A stretch of 64,000 nt of DNA from Climacium dendroides (Eukaryota > Streptophyta > Bryopsida > Hypnales > Climaciaceae), in contig OX467087.1 of assembly GCA_950106755.1 (NCBI GenBank), forward strand, positions 7,320,047 to 7,384,046, given 5' to 3'. Positions 23,690 through 35,289 of this stretch are shown in pieces (position 1 is the stretch's first letter; each line of letters begins with the position of its first letter). A program made the translations under genes and the position numbers. The notes under the pieces were generated by a model that did no database searches, was not told the DNA's origin, and saw only the letters and a list, made by a program, of their open reading frames with translations.

Positions 23690-23796
23690 TCTTGAGAATG
23701 GAAAAGAAATATAAATTATTAATTAATTATAATACCTAATGACCTTTCAAATATAATTATTTAATCTAAGGATGAAATATTAATTACATCCTAACA
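23690..23796 (-). repeat. Copia 5' LTR (107 bp, internally deleted)
   Basis: It matches the 3' LTR at both ends but lacks about 70 bp between ATTAATTA and TAATACCTAATGACC. The target duplication ATGCC follows at 23,797-23,801. It abuts the primer site without a spacer. Confidence 0.88.
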
Positions 23797-23801
23797 ATGC
23801 C

Positions 23802-25508
23802 TACATTGATTGGTATATTTTTGTATTTGTGACACCAATTTAGCAAAGTGACAAGTACATAATGAAATTAAGGTAGAGACATCTATTAATATTTATTCAA
23901 GTTGGTGAGTATAGATGGAGTCAAAGTCACAAATTCACAATTAGGTGTTAATTTTTCCCTATAGATAAATGAAATCCATTATTATTCAAAAAAACTAGAG
24001 CTCCAATGCTCTCCACACTACTAGTGATGTTTTTAAGGCCATGTTTTTTGGGTTAAAAGACTTTAGCAATGGAAATTTTCACATAGATATTGAACTCTTA
24101 AAATTATAAAATTTCTATTGGAAATCATTTATGGCATGTTTATCATATATAGACAATTAAAAGGCTTGAAATAATGGTTTTTTTTAATTTGGAAATATAC
24201 ACTAAACATTGGAATCTCTCAATGTTTTGCATGTATTGCTTATATTATATGCAAATCATTATGATCCCAATTTATGCAAAACATCATGAGATCGGTAGAT
24301 ATATACAAAACATCAAGAGATCCATGTCCTTCAACACTAAGAGATCTCCCAATGCTTTACAAACATAGTCTAGAATTGCATAAATAGTTAGATTTCATTA
24401 AATATTGTATAATTTTTCATACTCAATGAGCAATCTAGATAGCAAAAAAAATTCTTTAAACATCACTTAAAAAATTAAGAAAATAATTGAAATTGTTTCT
24501 CTAGATTTATTTATACATAGAAAGCTTTAAATCGTTCCATTTTTATTAATGAGATGAAAGTTACGAGGAGTTTTTAGTTGTCATTAGTTTGTGGGGAGTT
24601 ATGGAACCTCTACTCTAAAATAAACTTTGAAGTCCTTTATTTAACTCAATTTTTTATATTTTTGGAAAAATAAAAAATAGGTGTAGATTGTTTATTACAA
24701 CATTATAAAAATTGGGATTGCCTTTTTTCAATTCCATAAATGAATTGTTAACAATTTAGTATAATTTTGAATCATTTTCTACCTCTTTCTACTTACTATT
24801 TTTTCCCTATATGTTGTATAATTCCATATGATTTGAAATTTTTCAAGCATGAAGCCAACTTGACTTGAAGAATGAATCCAAAGAGTTACAACCATTTTGG
24901 AAAAATTTTCATAATGATTTGCGCTTATCTTGCAATCTACATGGTGGGAATTTCTGAAATTTTTTCCACGTCTTCTCAAACCAAAGTGCTACAAGATCTT
25001 ATGGTTAGATATGTTCAAAAATGTTTTTTTCCAAAAATTTGGTACTTATATTGGAAATAGTAGTATTAGAGCATTTTTAGTGAAAACATAGTAAAAAAAC
25101 TTTAGGGATTAAGAAGCAATTGTATTTGATATGAATTGTTTCACTTTTATTTTAAAATTCATTGTAATTTCAAATATTTGTCAAATAATGTGAAGTTTTT
25201 GCAACTAATAGAATACATATAATTACATCTATGAAAAATAAATATAAAAAACACATTCAGAGATATTTGCAAAATGAAGTTTGAAATATCTATTATACGC
25301 TTGGCCTTTAAAGGTTAAAAGTCTTTAGACTTTAGTTGATATAGAAGTCTTGGCAATTGTGAACTGACTATTGTGGACATTGGAGGTGTATGTTCACCAG
25401 TAGATGGCGTTGAACTCTACAATTCTCAATACTTGAACCCCAAATATCCAAAGTTTCAGATTTTGTAGATGCATAGGCCCCTAAGTCCCTATCAACAATC
25501 ATATTTTT
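23802..25508. other. Noncoding stretch with repeat R3, copy 2
   Basis: No gene is seen. 24,530-25,085 is an inverted copy of the repeat at 1,050-1,690. The ORFs at 24,174-24,368 and 24,779-25,060 fall in this AT-rich DNA and show no motif. Confidence 0.55.
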
Positions 25509-25541
25509 TCCAATTCCAATTCCAATTCCAATTCCAATCCA
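25509..25541. repeat. (TCCAAT)n simple repeat
   Basis: Five hexamer units of TCCAAT with slight decay at the end. Confidence 0.9.
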
Positions 25542-25799
25542 AATTTTATAGACTTATTTTGGAAATAAATCAAACTTCAAAGGTTCCTATTGGTTCCCTC
25601 AAACTACTTTTCAACTCCCTCAATTGAAAAGTATCCCACTCATTGGCTCAAAAACCTTTCAACTCTCATATTTTTTTAATCCCAATTTTTTTAGCCTTAA
25701 TTTCAAACATTAATGGAATCCCAAATGCTTTCATTGTTCCCTCAAAATCTTCAAAACTCCCTCAATTGAAAAGGGACCATGGGCTTCAATTTTAGTGTT

Positions 25800-26000
25800 G
25801 TGGCTTTGAAATTCCATTATTTTTTTGTCTTGGCTTCATTCCATTATTTTTGTCTTAACTTCATTCCACCATTTTTGTCTTGCCTTTGTTCTACCATTTT
25901 CATCATGGCTTCATTCTATCATTTTCGTCTTAGCTTCATTCAACAACATTTTCATTGTGGCTTTATTTCACTATTTACATCTTGGTTTCACTTCAATATT
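25800..26000. repeat. Degenerate minisatellite, period about 30 bp
   Basis: Units of the type TTCATTCCATTATTTTTGTC are repeated about six times with variation. The 109-codon plus-strand ORF across it (25,779-26,108) is a translation of this repeat and I do not take it as a gene. Confidence 0.65.
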
Positions 26001-27471
26001 TTAGTTGTTCTACTTCAAAGGCATTCTAAGGTCATCACTAGAATAAAAACTTGGAGAGTTTTTGTATTTGTGATGAATCTTCAAAATCAAGACTTGAAGA
26101 AACTCTAAAATGTTCAATAGGTACATATTTGAAATGCCATGGAAAAGATCCCAAACCATTCAATAAAAGTTTTTTATTATACAACTATGAAGCTTCATTT
26201 GCAAAGTAGGAGTCATTCAAAGTAAAGAGTTTGAAGTCATACTAGTGACACTTCAATACACTTCCATTGAGGCGTGAATGGAATCAAGTACTTCAATCTT
26301 AGTGCATTTTAAAATAATACTATATTATACTAATTTCTAAAAAAATTTAGATTTGTATGGACACTAATTTTCACCCTTACTAGCAAGACAAATGAGTGAT
26401 GGATGACTTTGAAATGTTTAACCCTTAAACGATGCTTGAAAAATGGATGATGGATGACTCAACTGTTCACTATAGAAACAAAGAATGCATTGATTGGTTC
26501 AATAAATTGAAGCATTTTGATGATGCCCTTGGTCATGGGGGGCACATCCTTCAAGGATTAACTTAATTTATATTTGCGCTAAGGTATGTGCACCTAAATA
26601 GAAACACTCTTCTAATTACAATAGTTATCTACAAGTTTCAAATCTTGGAGTTGTAGATAGGTGTTGCAATTAGGAGAGTGCCTCTTTTAGATGCACATAT
26701 GGTGGAAACACCAAGAATTGTCACTAAAGTATTTCAACATAGTTGGAGGCATCTTTTCCTAAAAATAATATTTTTGTAGTATTAGCAAGTGAAAATCATG
26801 AATATTTAAAAAAAAACTAGATTTTTTGGATATGATTAGTAATGTCTATGATTTTTCAAAGTGCCAACTCCGTAGACCATTGAAATTGTCACATAGGTGA
26901 ACCCTAAATCAAAATCTCAAAAAATTAGTAGTGAGCGAATCAAAGGCTAAGTATAAATCCTTCAAATGCATCAGTGAATCAGAGTTAAGCATTTGAAGGA
27001 CTCATTAGCAGAAGTCTAGGGACACATTTAGTCATAATTCAGGGTACAAGAATGGAAACAAGGATACTTTGGGGTGTTTCTACCTTACTCCTCCAATATC
27101 CTAGATAGTGTTCGGGAAACTTTTTAAGTTTTACCAATGAATTTCCTTTAGTTCTCATATTGAACTAGTTTTTAAGAACTAAGTCTAATTATTTTCTTTA
27201 TTTTTCACCGGTTTTTAGCGAGTTGCAACCAAATTTTTTCCCAATTCCTCCGGTTAACTTTGAATTAGCCGCCAGGTTTTTCCTGGAATGCTGGTATGTT
27301 AACAGAAGAAGCCTAAAATGCCCGTAATAAACAACAGAAATCTCTGACTGTCTGACAAAAGCCTTGGAACTCTGATAAGTTATCAAACTGAAGGGAGTCT
27401 ACATCAAATACTCTTGCTAGGGTGCTACTGTTTCCGCACTATTTCCGTGACACTTCACACTCATATAATTA
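26001..27471. other. Noncoding stretch with one hairpin
   Basis: No gene is supported. An imperfect inverted repeat lies at 26,588-26,697, with arms such as GTGCACCTAAATAGAAACAC against its inverted copy near 26,670-26,697 and TTATCTACAA against TTGTAGATAG. It may be a small MITE. Confidence 0.5.
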
Positions 27472-27945
27472 GTGTGGTCTGTGCAGTTGACACAGTCAAA
27501 AGAAAAAAAAGTAATTTTTTATAATTTAAGATTCAAAAGTAATTGGAAAATCAATAACTTTCACACCATAGGTTGGAACACCACCAAACAAAGCCCGTGC
27601 ATCCCTCCTTGCCGAGGGCTTTCCGACAGTGTTGAGCATGCGACTGGGAGATGCACTATCAAGGAAATCTCAATGTATCAAACAAACAAAACAAACAACT
27701 TATCTTGATGGATGGACTAGACAGTGTGCCTTATGCTGCTGCTATAGTCAAAATAAAAGTAATTTTCTAATTTTCTAATTCATAAAAAATTTGAAATTCA
27801 ATACCTTTTCAACTATGAGTCTAAATGCCACAAAACTAAGCCCATGCACCCTTCTTCACTAAGGGCTTTTCAATGATATTAAGCATACAACAAGAGGACT
27901 TGTGGTTGCAGAAATCTCATAACAAACAAACAACCATTAGAGGAA
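27472..27945 (+). repeat. Repeat family R2, two tandem units
   Basis: Two units (27,472-27,705 and 27,722-27,945) share a layout: a GTGTGCC/GTGTGGTC start with a TGACACAGTCAAAA-type word, an A/T-rich part, a word like GCACCCTTCTTCAC, the core GCCGAGGGCTTTCCGAC or its decayed form, AGCATGCGACTGGGAG, and an AACAAACAAA end. Related copies are at 46,304-46,535, 59,138-59,395 and in an array at 61,648-62,350. The family is unclassified and noncoding. Confidence 0.7.
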
Positions 27946-29120
27946 TTTTGGAGGGTCTGGAGGCCTATTTTAGGCCCGTTCCTTTTGTTGTTCCTCCACA
28001 AGCTAAAGAACAACTCATTGTCAAAAAAAATTTAATGAAAATAAAATGAAAAATGAAAAAAAATATTTGAAAAAAAATATTTTTATTTGGCATGGCAATC
28101 TCTTGGCCACATCATACTATTGTTGCAACGGAATTTCTAAGTTCCTAGGAGCCCATAGCCCTCTACAAGCCCCAAATCCCCTCTAATACTAACTTAATTG
28201 ATGTATATGGAATCAATAAAGTTGACGAATAAAATAGTTTTGAGTTTCTATGATGTATTCATGTTATTGATTTTGAATTTTTGGTCATGTACCTATGTGT
28301 TGGATTGGGCAAACTAATTAGAAGGGCAACCTAATTAGAAACGCAACATAATGAGAATAAGACAACACCTAAATGCATACGAATAAGCAATTTAGTATGG
28401 TAAAAAGTATTATTATATTGAATTTTTTTTTGTTAAGGTCTTATCCTATAAAGGACCAAGTGTCCATTGAATAAACACTTGGTTTCTTTTGTCAAGGTCT
28501 TATCCTTTAAAGGACCAAGTGTCTCATGTAGGTTCCTACAAAGTCAATTTGGGTTGAATGTTCATGAAATTTTGACACAAAGTGTGAACATTTATCTCTT
28601 TAGAGGGAATATAATTTTCATCCAATTGGATTCATAAATCAAAAGTTATTTTGTACAAAAAAAATTGGATAGTTCAATCAATTTGAATATCTTTGGAGCA
28701 TCTTTTGCTAAAATCCTCATCAACTTTTGAAATTTGGTATCTATGTTTATATGACTAATAACATATGGCATATAATTATCCTAAAAAATAATATTGGTTT
28801 TCAAACCACATTCTAATAATAGGAACTAAACTTTGTTAGCTATGTCGGGGTCAATTTCAAGGAAAAAAAAATCTTCTTCTAACTTCAATCCTTATCATCT
28901 TGCAATTTATAAACTCAAAGTTCTTGAATTTTTTTTCCCACACATTCCAAATGTTTGTCTCTAATTTTCTTTTGTTTGGATTTCGAATAAATAATTTTCT
29001 CCTTGCACAAGAAATCATCAAAAAATGACTAATGTATTGCCCATTTACTTAACCTCTTTGCATTGCAAGGTGATTTAGAGTAAGCCAAACTCTATATTTG
29101 CTAATGAAATTTTGCATGAG
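27946..29120. other. Noncoding stretch with short direct duplication
   Basis: No gene is seen. At 28,430-28,525 a segment with GGTCTTATCCT, TAAAGGACCAAGTGTC occurs twice, about 60 bp apart. Confidence 0.5.
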
Positions 29121-29404
29121 TGCATCACAAAGTTTAAACCCTACAGTTTGTCAACAATTATTATGTAGTTATCATTGTTTCATGGGTTTGCACATTAATT
29201 ACAATTTATTGCATCATTGCGATGCATTACTTTGCATTGTTACAATGTAGTTGCAAGTAGTGCATTGTAACGATGCAAAAACGATGCAAAGTAATGCATT
29301 GCAATATGACGTGATGAATTGTGATTAATGTGCGAACCCATGAAACAATAATAACCACATGATGATTGTTAACAAATTGTAGGGTCTAAACTTTGTGATG
29401 TGCA
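29121..29404. mobile_element. Foldback MITE, copy 1
   Basis: The whole element is a palindrome. TGCATCACAAAGTTTAAACC at the left returns inverted as CTAAACTTTGTGATGTGCA at the right, and GTTTCATGGGTTTGCACATT returns as AATGTGCGAACCCATGAAAC. A second, left-truncated copy is at 37,918-38,144. The centre is built from GATGCA/TGCATC words. There is no coding capacity. Confidence 0.8.
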
Positions 29405-30112
29405 CCTAACCACATTTAGAACTCAATGGTAGAGAGATTCAAATTCATCAAGAGCAAAATAATTTACTCTTACTAAGAGGGCTTGAAGTTTGTCAACCCA
29501 GTTTTGCAAGAATTAATTTTTTTTCCTCACTTCAAAACATTATAATCTTTCAATCCATGCAACTAAATGGTTTGAAATTTTTCCAACCCATTACCATATT
29601 AGTTTACTACACTTTTGTACACTTGAAGTTATTAAGAAGAAAAAAAAAGGTTTCACTTTCAAATTTTTGGGAAAGCACTAATAAATGGCAGTTTATGACC
29701 ATTTCTGTTGAAAAGGGAGATTCTAAATTCTCTGTGAATGCATTTTTGGAACTCCGGGTAAATAAATGGTGTTCACTGAGTGCGGAAGGTTCAGTTTCTC
29801 AATGAGCACCCACATGGCACCATATTTCAAAGAAATCAGATTCTACGTGACATGATGGTACTGTGAAGGCCCCCAGACTGGACTGCGTGACCTCTCCACA
29901 GTCCACACCAATCATGACCCCAGACTAATAAGTCCCCCAAGTAGCAAATAACTTTGCCTCCAATTCTCTAAAAGCACCACATAGACATGCTTCTGAAGTA
30001 AGTTCAGTTAGGGATCATGCCCACACCCCAACTGAAATTACCTAGTTTCCTGCTTCCACACTTACTGCAGTCACTGGAAATGTACCTTAAAAATACTGCA
30101 CTACATTTGCAT
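29405..30112. other. Noncoding stretch
   Basis: No gene is seen. A small ORF at 29,557-29,805 has no recognised motif. The part after 29,800 is GC-richer. Confidence 0.4.
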
Positions 30113-30185
30113 GACCGACATGAGCAGGAAAAAAAATTCACTGGCACATCTGAGTGGCCAGGGAGGATTGACCCACGCATTGGCA

Positions 30186-30322
30186 ACGAAGGCGTGCAAA
30201 GGTTTCCTCAGGCTGGACGGAAATCAACCTTTGAGTGTAAAGGCAAAAGGGAGCTTGACTATCCGTCGAGCACGGACGAAAGTCCTTAGTGATCCGACGG
30301 TACTAAGTGGAAGGGCCATCGC
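30186..30322 (+). rRNA. Fragment of organelle-type 23S rRNA (nuclear insertion)
   Basis: The stretch from GCAACGAAGG to GGAAGGGCCATCGC reads as bacterial/organelle large-subunit rRNA in domain V near the peptidyl-transferase centre: GGACGGAAATCAACC, AGGGAGCTTGACT, GTCGAGCACGGACGAAAGTC, TTAGTGATCCGACGGT and AAGTGGAAGGGCC. A short segment after CTTGACT is missing and several bases differ from what I recall of plastid and mitochondrial genes, so it is old. About 137 bp only, hence a nuclear insertion and not a working gene. Plastid or mitochondrial origin cannot be separated by eye. Confidence 0.82.
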
Positions 30323-30770
30323 CATGTTTCATCCCATGTTTTATCCCTGCAGAAAATACTGATTTTAAAAATAAAAAAAATTGCCGCATATGATAAAATT
30401 TGCAAATTCTGAATTCACATTTGTAACGAAAGGCCCCTCATTAGAGTGGAGATGTGGATGGAATACAAAATTGAAGTGGCACAAAACAGGGGGCCAGGGT
30501 GAATTGACCCCCTCATTGCCCCAGGGTGAATGGCCCCCCCGGCTTGGAGAGCAAGCCCTGGAATTTTTTATTTGCAAGGCTTAATTTTTTTTTTAAATTC
30601 TGAATTCATATTTGCAATCAGAGGCTCCAAATTACTCTAGGGAGATGCAAGAATTGCCAAAAAATTGGCACAACATAGGGGGCTTTTTGTCAAACCACAG
30701 TTGACCGGGGCAATGAGGGGGCCAATTCTCTCTGCGCCAAAACAGGGGGTGATTTTTACTACATTTATCC
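30323..30770. repeat. Diverged direct duplication, about 190 bp units
   Basis: AATTCTGAATTCACATTTG at about 30,402 and AATTCTGAATTCATATTTGC at about 30,594 each begin a unit that continues with AGAGTGGAGATG/CTAGGGAGATGC, TTGGCAC or AGTGGCAC, an AGGGGGC word, and a CCCCCTCATTGCCCC/GGGGCAATGAGGGGG word (inverted in the second unit). The small ORFs on both strands here are by-products. Confidence 0.55.
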
Positions 30771-31728
30771 TTCGATGGAACATTCCTCCCTGGCCCTTCT
30801 AAGTGACCGAATTTACAGTAAGCTTTTCTTTTACTCCTATCCAGGACTCCCAACTATATTTAGTACCCAACTACCCTCCTGGAACTGAATACCAATGTAC
30901 AAATAGAATTTTTTTTTCTGTAAAAAACTACAATAGGATTTGGGAGAAGCTAAATTAAATACCGGTAAGTTGAAAGCCACTCCAAGTGGCATTCTCACGG
31001 TCCCACGGTCTTGGCTAAAATAGAAATTTCCAACAACAGTCGCTAATTATGTGAACCTGTATGCTCCAACGTGTTTCATCTATGAGCATGATAGTTAGTT
31101 CATCACCACGCAATATTCATCCACGAAGGCCACAGGCAATTACGAGAGTTTTCATCTCTCTCTCATCCACAAAGGCCACAACAGCTACGAGAGTTTTCAT
31201 CGGGGACAGAACTCGTTACGTGTTGTGACCAACTCGCCGCCCCTGGCGGCTCGAAGGTCACCTAGTTCGTAATTGGATTCTCCAAACTGGCTTCCAGGAA
31301 GGGGGCCATTCCGAGGACCTATTCCCACGGTCCCACGATCCCAGCTTCTAGATGCCGTTTGAAGTTGGCAGGAAGTACGACAGTTGGTTACAGGAACGGA
31401 GGCTGCCGGCGGACTCAGTTGGTGGGCAGATGCTTGTGTCTTCTAGATAATACGAAATAAAATACAGGTATGGCACTGGTACATGTATTCTGTATTTATA
31501 CTGAAGACGCACTTATTAGATCTCTTTATAATCACACCTTCGACAATCCAAGCGCATGTGGCACAATGCAATTTGGGGTAGGAAACGAATGTGACAATAT
31601 AGAATTCAGACTTTGCACACTGCTGGAATGGGAATGTTATTAAAAAAATTCAACTCAGAAATTGTAAAAAATCATATTATATATATTTTTTATTGTAATG
31701 ATGAATAAAATGAAAATATAAAGTAGTA
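30771..31728. other. Noncoding, partly GC-rich stretch
   Basis: No gene is supported. TCATCCACGAAGGCCACAG and TCATCCACAAAGGCCACAAC, each followed by ACGAGAGTTTTCATC, form a short direct repeat at about 31,119-31,200. A small palindrome with GCCGCCCCTGGCGGC lies near 31,235-31,251. Confidence 0.45.
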
Positions 31729-31741
31729 CTCCCTCCGTTCC
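31729..31741 (+). mobile_element. Single end of a Stowaway-type MITE
   Basis: TA followed by CTCCCTCCGTTCC matches the conserved terminus of Stowaway (Tc1/Mariner-type) MITEs in plants, including the TA target. The opposite terminus, GGAACGGAGGGAG, was not found downstream, so this is a truncated or decayed copy. Confidence 0.6.
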
Positions 31742-34180
31742 AACATGATCTTTTTAATTGACAAAATGTTCCAAATTAATCAAATAAATATACCTTGATG
31801 AAAGAGTGCAAATAAGTTTTAAATTGATATTTTTATTAAGAAATAGATTTCATGAGTTTATTGAATCTTACTTGTAGTGGAAAGATAATGTCGATGTCTT
31901 CTAGAATGCATTTTTTGAACTATGTGAATAAATTATAAAATTTAAAATATTGATGAAAAACATATTTAAATTTTGATCCTAGATTCTTTTGGTTTGAGAT
32001 AATTTATATATTAGGCTAAATTTTATATGGCTTGATTATGGATAGAGGTTGCAATAATGTGTAGTTTAGGGTAAAAAAAATGGTTTTGGATTTTTTGTAC
32101 TCTTTATTCAAATGTACAAATACATTGAGTTGCAATTCTATATATAGTTTACCCCATGCCAAACAACTTCCAATTTGCACTTACAAGATCCCTTCCTCTC
32201 CATGGAAAATGGAAAATCTATAAAAAAAACATGGCCCCCAAAGTTGTTATTAATATATCCTTGTAATTTAATTGTAAATGAGAATTTAAAAATATTCCTA
32301 AATTATACTAAAGTGGTGAAGTTTAATGGAAAATGTTATAAGTTTTATGTTTTGAGAAAAAAATTAATTTATTTGTTTTATTACGCTTTACTATTTTATT
32401 GGCTTGTTGTTTTAGTGACATACTTTTAGTGTTGAAAGTTTTCAATGAATCTTACTTGTCTTTATTAATTAAAAAATGATGACCTTTGAATATTTAAGTT
32501 TGTGTTAAAAAAATTTAAAGAGTCTTTCATTATCATTAAACAATGAAAAGTTCTTTATAAACCTTATAATGATCAAAGAGGCTTAAGGTAGAAGTGCCTA
32601 AAACCAACTTGAATCATATAACAATCTTTGAAATATGCAGATTCAATTAGTCTAAAATGTTTTAAATGCATACATGAGTACAAAAATGGTTTTGGGTTAA
32701 AGGCATGAAGTTAAATTTCAGAATTTTATAATATATTTGTACAAGTTTAGACACTTGCAATCTTTCATTGAAAATTCATGATTTTTAATTGCCAATGTCT
32801 AAAAAGTAGTTTACGTATTGATTCCTCATTAAGGTATACTAAATTGCTTAACTCTTTAGAAAACCAACTTCCTCTAGTATATTATAATTGTTTTCAATAG
32901 CTCATTGTAGGAGCTAGAGAAAATGTATGAAGTACATTCAATTATGTTAAAATAACAAGTATTTTTCAAAGATGTGACTAGTGTGAATATTTGGTCAATG
33001 CTTCATGATTTTTGTGCTAAGCTTTGAATGGGTTTATGTAGGGATAGGAAGAAAAGAAACTTTAAAAATGAAGATTTGAAGTTTAGATTCTTAATTTATT
33101 TTGCTTAGAAAGCTCAAAAATCTACGTCCTCCTTCCTATCACAAACTCTAGTGAGTAGTTTACACTGGAAAATATTCCTTGTTGAAAATCGTGCGAAAGA
33201 AATATGTTGACAAGAAGGATAGAGCTCCATGAGAAGACACATTTTTTGCACAATTTTCAATGACAAGGGCATTGCCTTGTACAAAGATATCGAGCTTTAG
33301 TAGAAGAGATACAATCCACCTTTAATATATATTACCTTGATAAGTATTAAAATTGCATATGTGTTAAAAAGGAAAATTACACTCCCCCCAAATTTTAAAA
33401 AATACACTAATAAGTGTTGATGGTTAACTGGTAAAAAAAATTATAAATAATATGCTCCCTTCTTTAATGAATTCACCTCGATAAGTGTTAATTCAAATAA
33501 AAGTGAGGCTATGAAAATTTATAACTTGAATAAAATTGAATTAGGTCCATCATGTATTATATAGATCATGTTGTCGGGGACATTGTATTTAGCTCACAAT
33601 ATATATAGCTCACAGTATCTTCACATGTCATCCACTCCATATCATATAAACAACATTGGTTATAAATTCTATCAACCTCTTTAGGATTTAAACTTCAAGC
33701 TCCTTTGCATCAACCTCTTTGTATTCAAGTGTTATACCATTTGAGGAGTTAGCTATATTATGATGTTGTGACAAATTTGTACGTTGACATTCATATATTA
33801 TGTATTTTCATCCCTTATTTATATAAATATTATTGTTATTAATTTCATTGTCACATAAATGTTATTTATGTAAGTGTTACAAATTGTCTATACTACCCTC
33901 GATAAATGTTAAAAGTATTAACACCACATAAGTGTTAACCCTATAAGGACGGGCTGGTCTCTGTGGAATTCATCATTTTCTAAAATCGTGGGAATCAATC
34001 GCTTAAAAAAATGGAAAAGTACTCATTGGAAGTCAAAAAATGTCAAAAAATGTTTCTTTTTCTCAACAAAACTCTAAGGATGAATAGTTGCATTTATGTC
34101 CTTTATAGAAGGATTCTCTGTCATCCATCGGACACTAAGTGTATGTGGCGATGTTACAGAGTTAAGCTTACAAGTTTCCT
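31742..34180. other. AT-rich noncoding stretch
   Basis: No gene is seen. At 33,340-33,950 the word AAGTGTTA/TAAGTGTTAA recurs in AT-rich DNA. It borders the GC-rich promoter region of the CYSTM gene. Confidence 0.45.
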
Positions 34181-35289
34181 TGTTCCAAAGTGTTAACAGG
34201 TATCGGGTGGACCGTATTTCTACATACGTCAATACTGAATACGGGCATCCCGTACGTGATGCCAGAATTGGAGCAGGTAACCGTGGTCGGCGGACGCTAC
34301 AGACGGAGCTACGGACGAATTATAAAGCTTAAAGCCGCGTGCGTTGCGTGGGCACCGATGCCCGCGTTTCCGTTTGCCGCGTTTGGCAAGTGCGTACGCG
34401 CTTTCTGGGCTCCGAGTGCTTTTGAGCCTCTTCCTCTCCACATTCGCTGATTGCCTCGCACATATTTGCGGTGCCGGTTGCGGAGTTAAGAAGCGCAGGT
34501 CCAAGCGAAAGAAGCGCATTCAGTTTTACGATTTGTGCTCTTCTCGCAGGTTTTACATCAATTTCTCGCAGCAAGTTTAAGGTGCGCTTGGAGTTTGATT
34601 GAGCTTTTGTCCTTTCTTCTTAGGACTTCTTCTTTGAATTGATCATTGGCGAGTGTGAGACTGTGGGACGTCTTTTTTATTTTATTTTTTCTCTGCCTCT
34701 TTTTAGTTAGCTATGATGTGACTTGGAGGTTTTAATTGGAGGTTTTGCATTCGAGAAGATATTTCGTTGGTGAAGCCTTTGAGGTCTATATTGGACGTTG
34801 CTTTTAAACTGCGCAGTGCTGGATATTTGTATTGTGTGATGTTTTAGCAAGCCGTGTTTACTCCGCCTGTGTGGAGGTTGTATTTTGTTGTTGCTTGCGT
34901 ACGTTTTTAATTGTTGAGAACTAGTTGACGGTTAATACGGTGGGATCTTGGTTTTGGTTGTACGGATTTCTACTTTCTTTTGGCTGTTAAGATGTGATGT
35001 GGAATTGATAATTGGAGATTTTGGTTTCGATAGGGGTGGTGATGGTAGTCGCCTTGGGCTCGCTTTTGGAGTGGAGAGTTTTATCGTTGGAGTTCGCGAG
35101 GATGAGTTGTCTCGTGTCTCAGCATGTTTTCCGCTGTCGTTTGTTTTGGAGGGAGCCGGTGTTTGGTGTCGCTTGCATGTTTTCTTAATTGTCAAGCACG
35201 AGTAGGCAATTAACATGATGATATTTTTGTCTTTGGTTGGACGGAATGTGATGTGTTATTTCGTGGATGTGCGCAGAAAATTCTGAAAG
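34181..35289 (+). promoter_or_regulatory. GC-rich promoter and inferred leader of the CYSTM gene
   Basis: GC and CpG content rise sharply compared with the flanks from about 34,190 to 35,300. TATAAA at 34,321-34,326 is a good TATA box, which would place the start near 34,350. A leader intron is plausible from a GT at 34,582 to an AG at 35,276, leaving a short second leader piece AAAATTCTGAAAG before the start codon. Many overlapping ORFs on both strands in this block are by-products of the composition. The transcript start and leader intron are inferences from signals only. Confidence 0.5.

Larger units (their letters stand above)
10869..23796 (-). mobile_element. Ty1/Copia LTR retrotransposon, decayed, with two nested insertions
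   Basis: The element is bounded by related LTRs and by the same five bases, ATGCC, at 10,864-10,868 and 23,797-23,801, which is a perfect 5 bp target duplication. On the minus strand the order is LTR, tRNA-iMet-type primer site, leader, gag with one zinc knuckle, protease, pre-integrase, integrase, reverse transcriptase, RNase H, G-rich polypurine tract (11,047-11,051) and LTR. Integrase before reverse transcriptase identifies the Copia order. Foreign DNA interrupts it at about 16.7-20.55 kb and at 11.98-14.68 kb. All coding parts carry stops or frameshifts. Confidence 0.92.

Noticed and set aside
25779..26108. 109-codon plus-strand ORF rich in Phe and Ile
   Set aside because: It translates a roughly 30 bp minisatellite and shows no protein family features.
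34190..34580. Cluster of five overlapping ORFs on both strands
   Set aside because: GC-rich promoter and leader region with few stop codons by chance; no motif in any frame.
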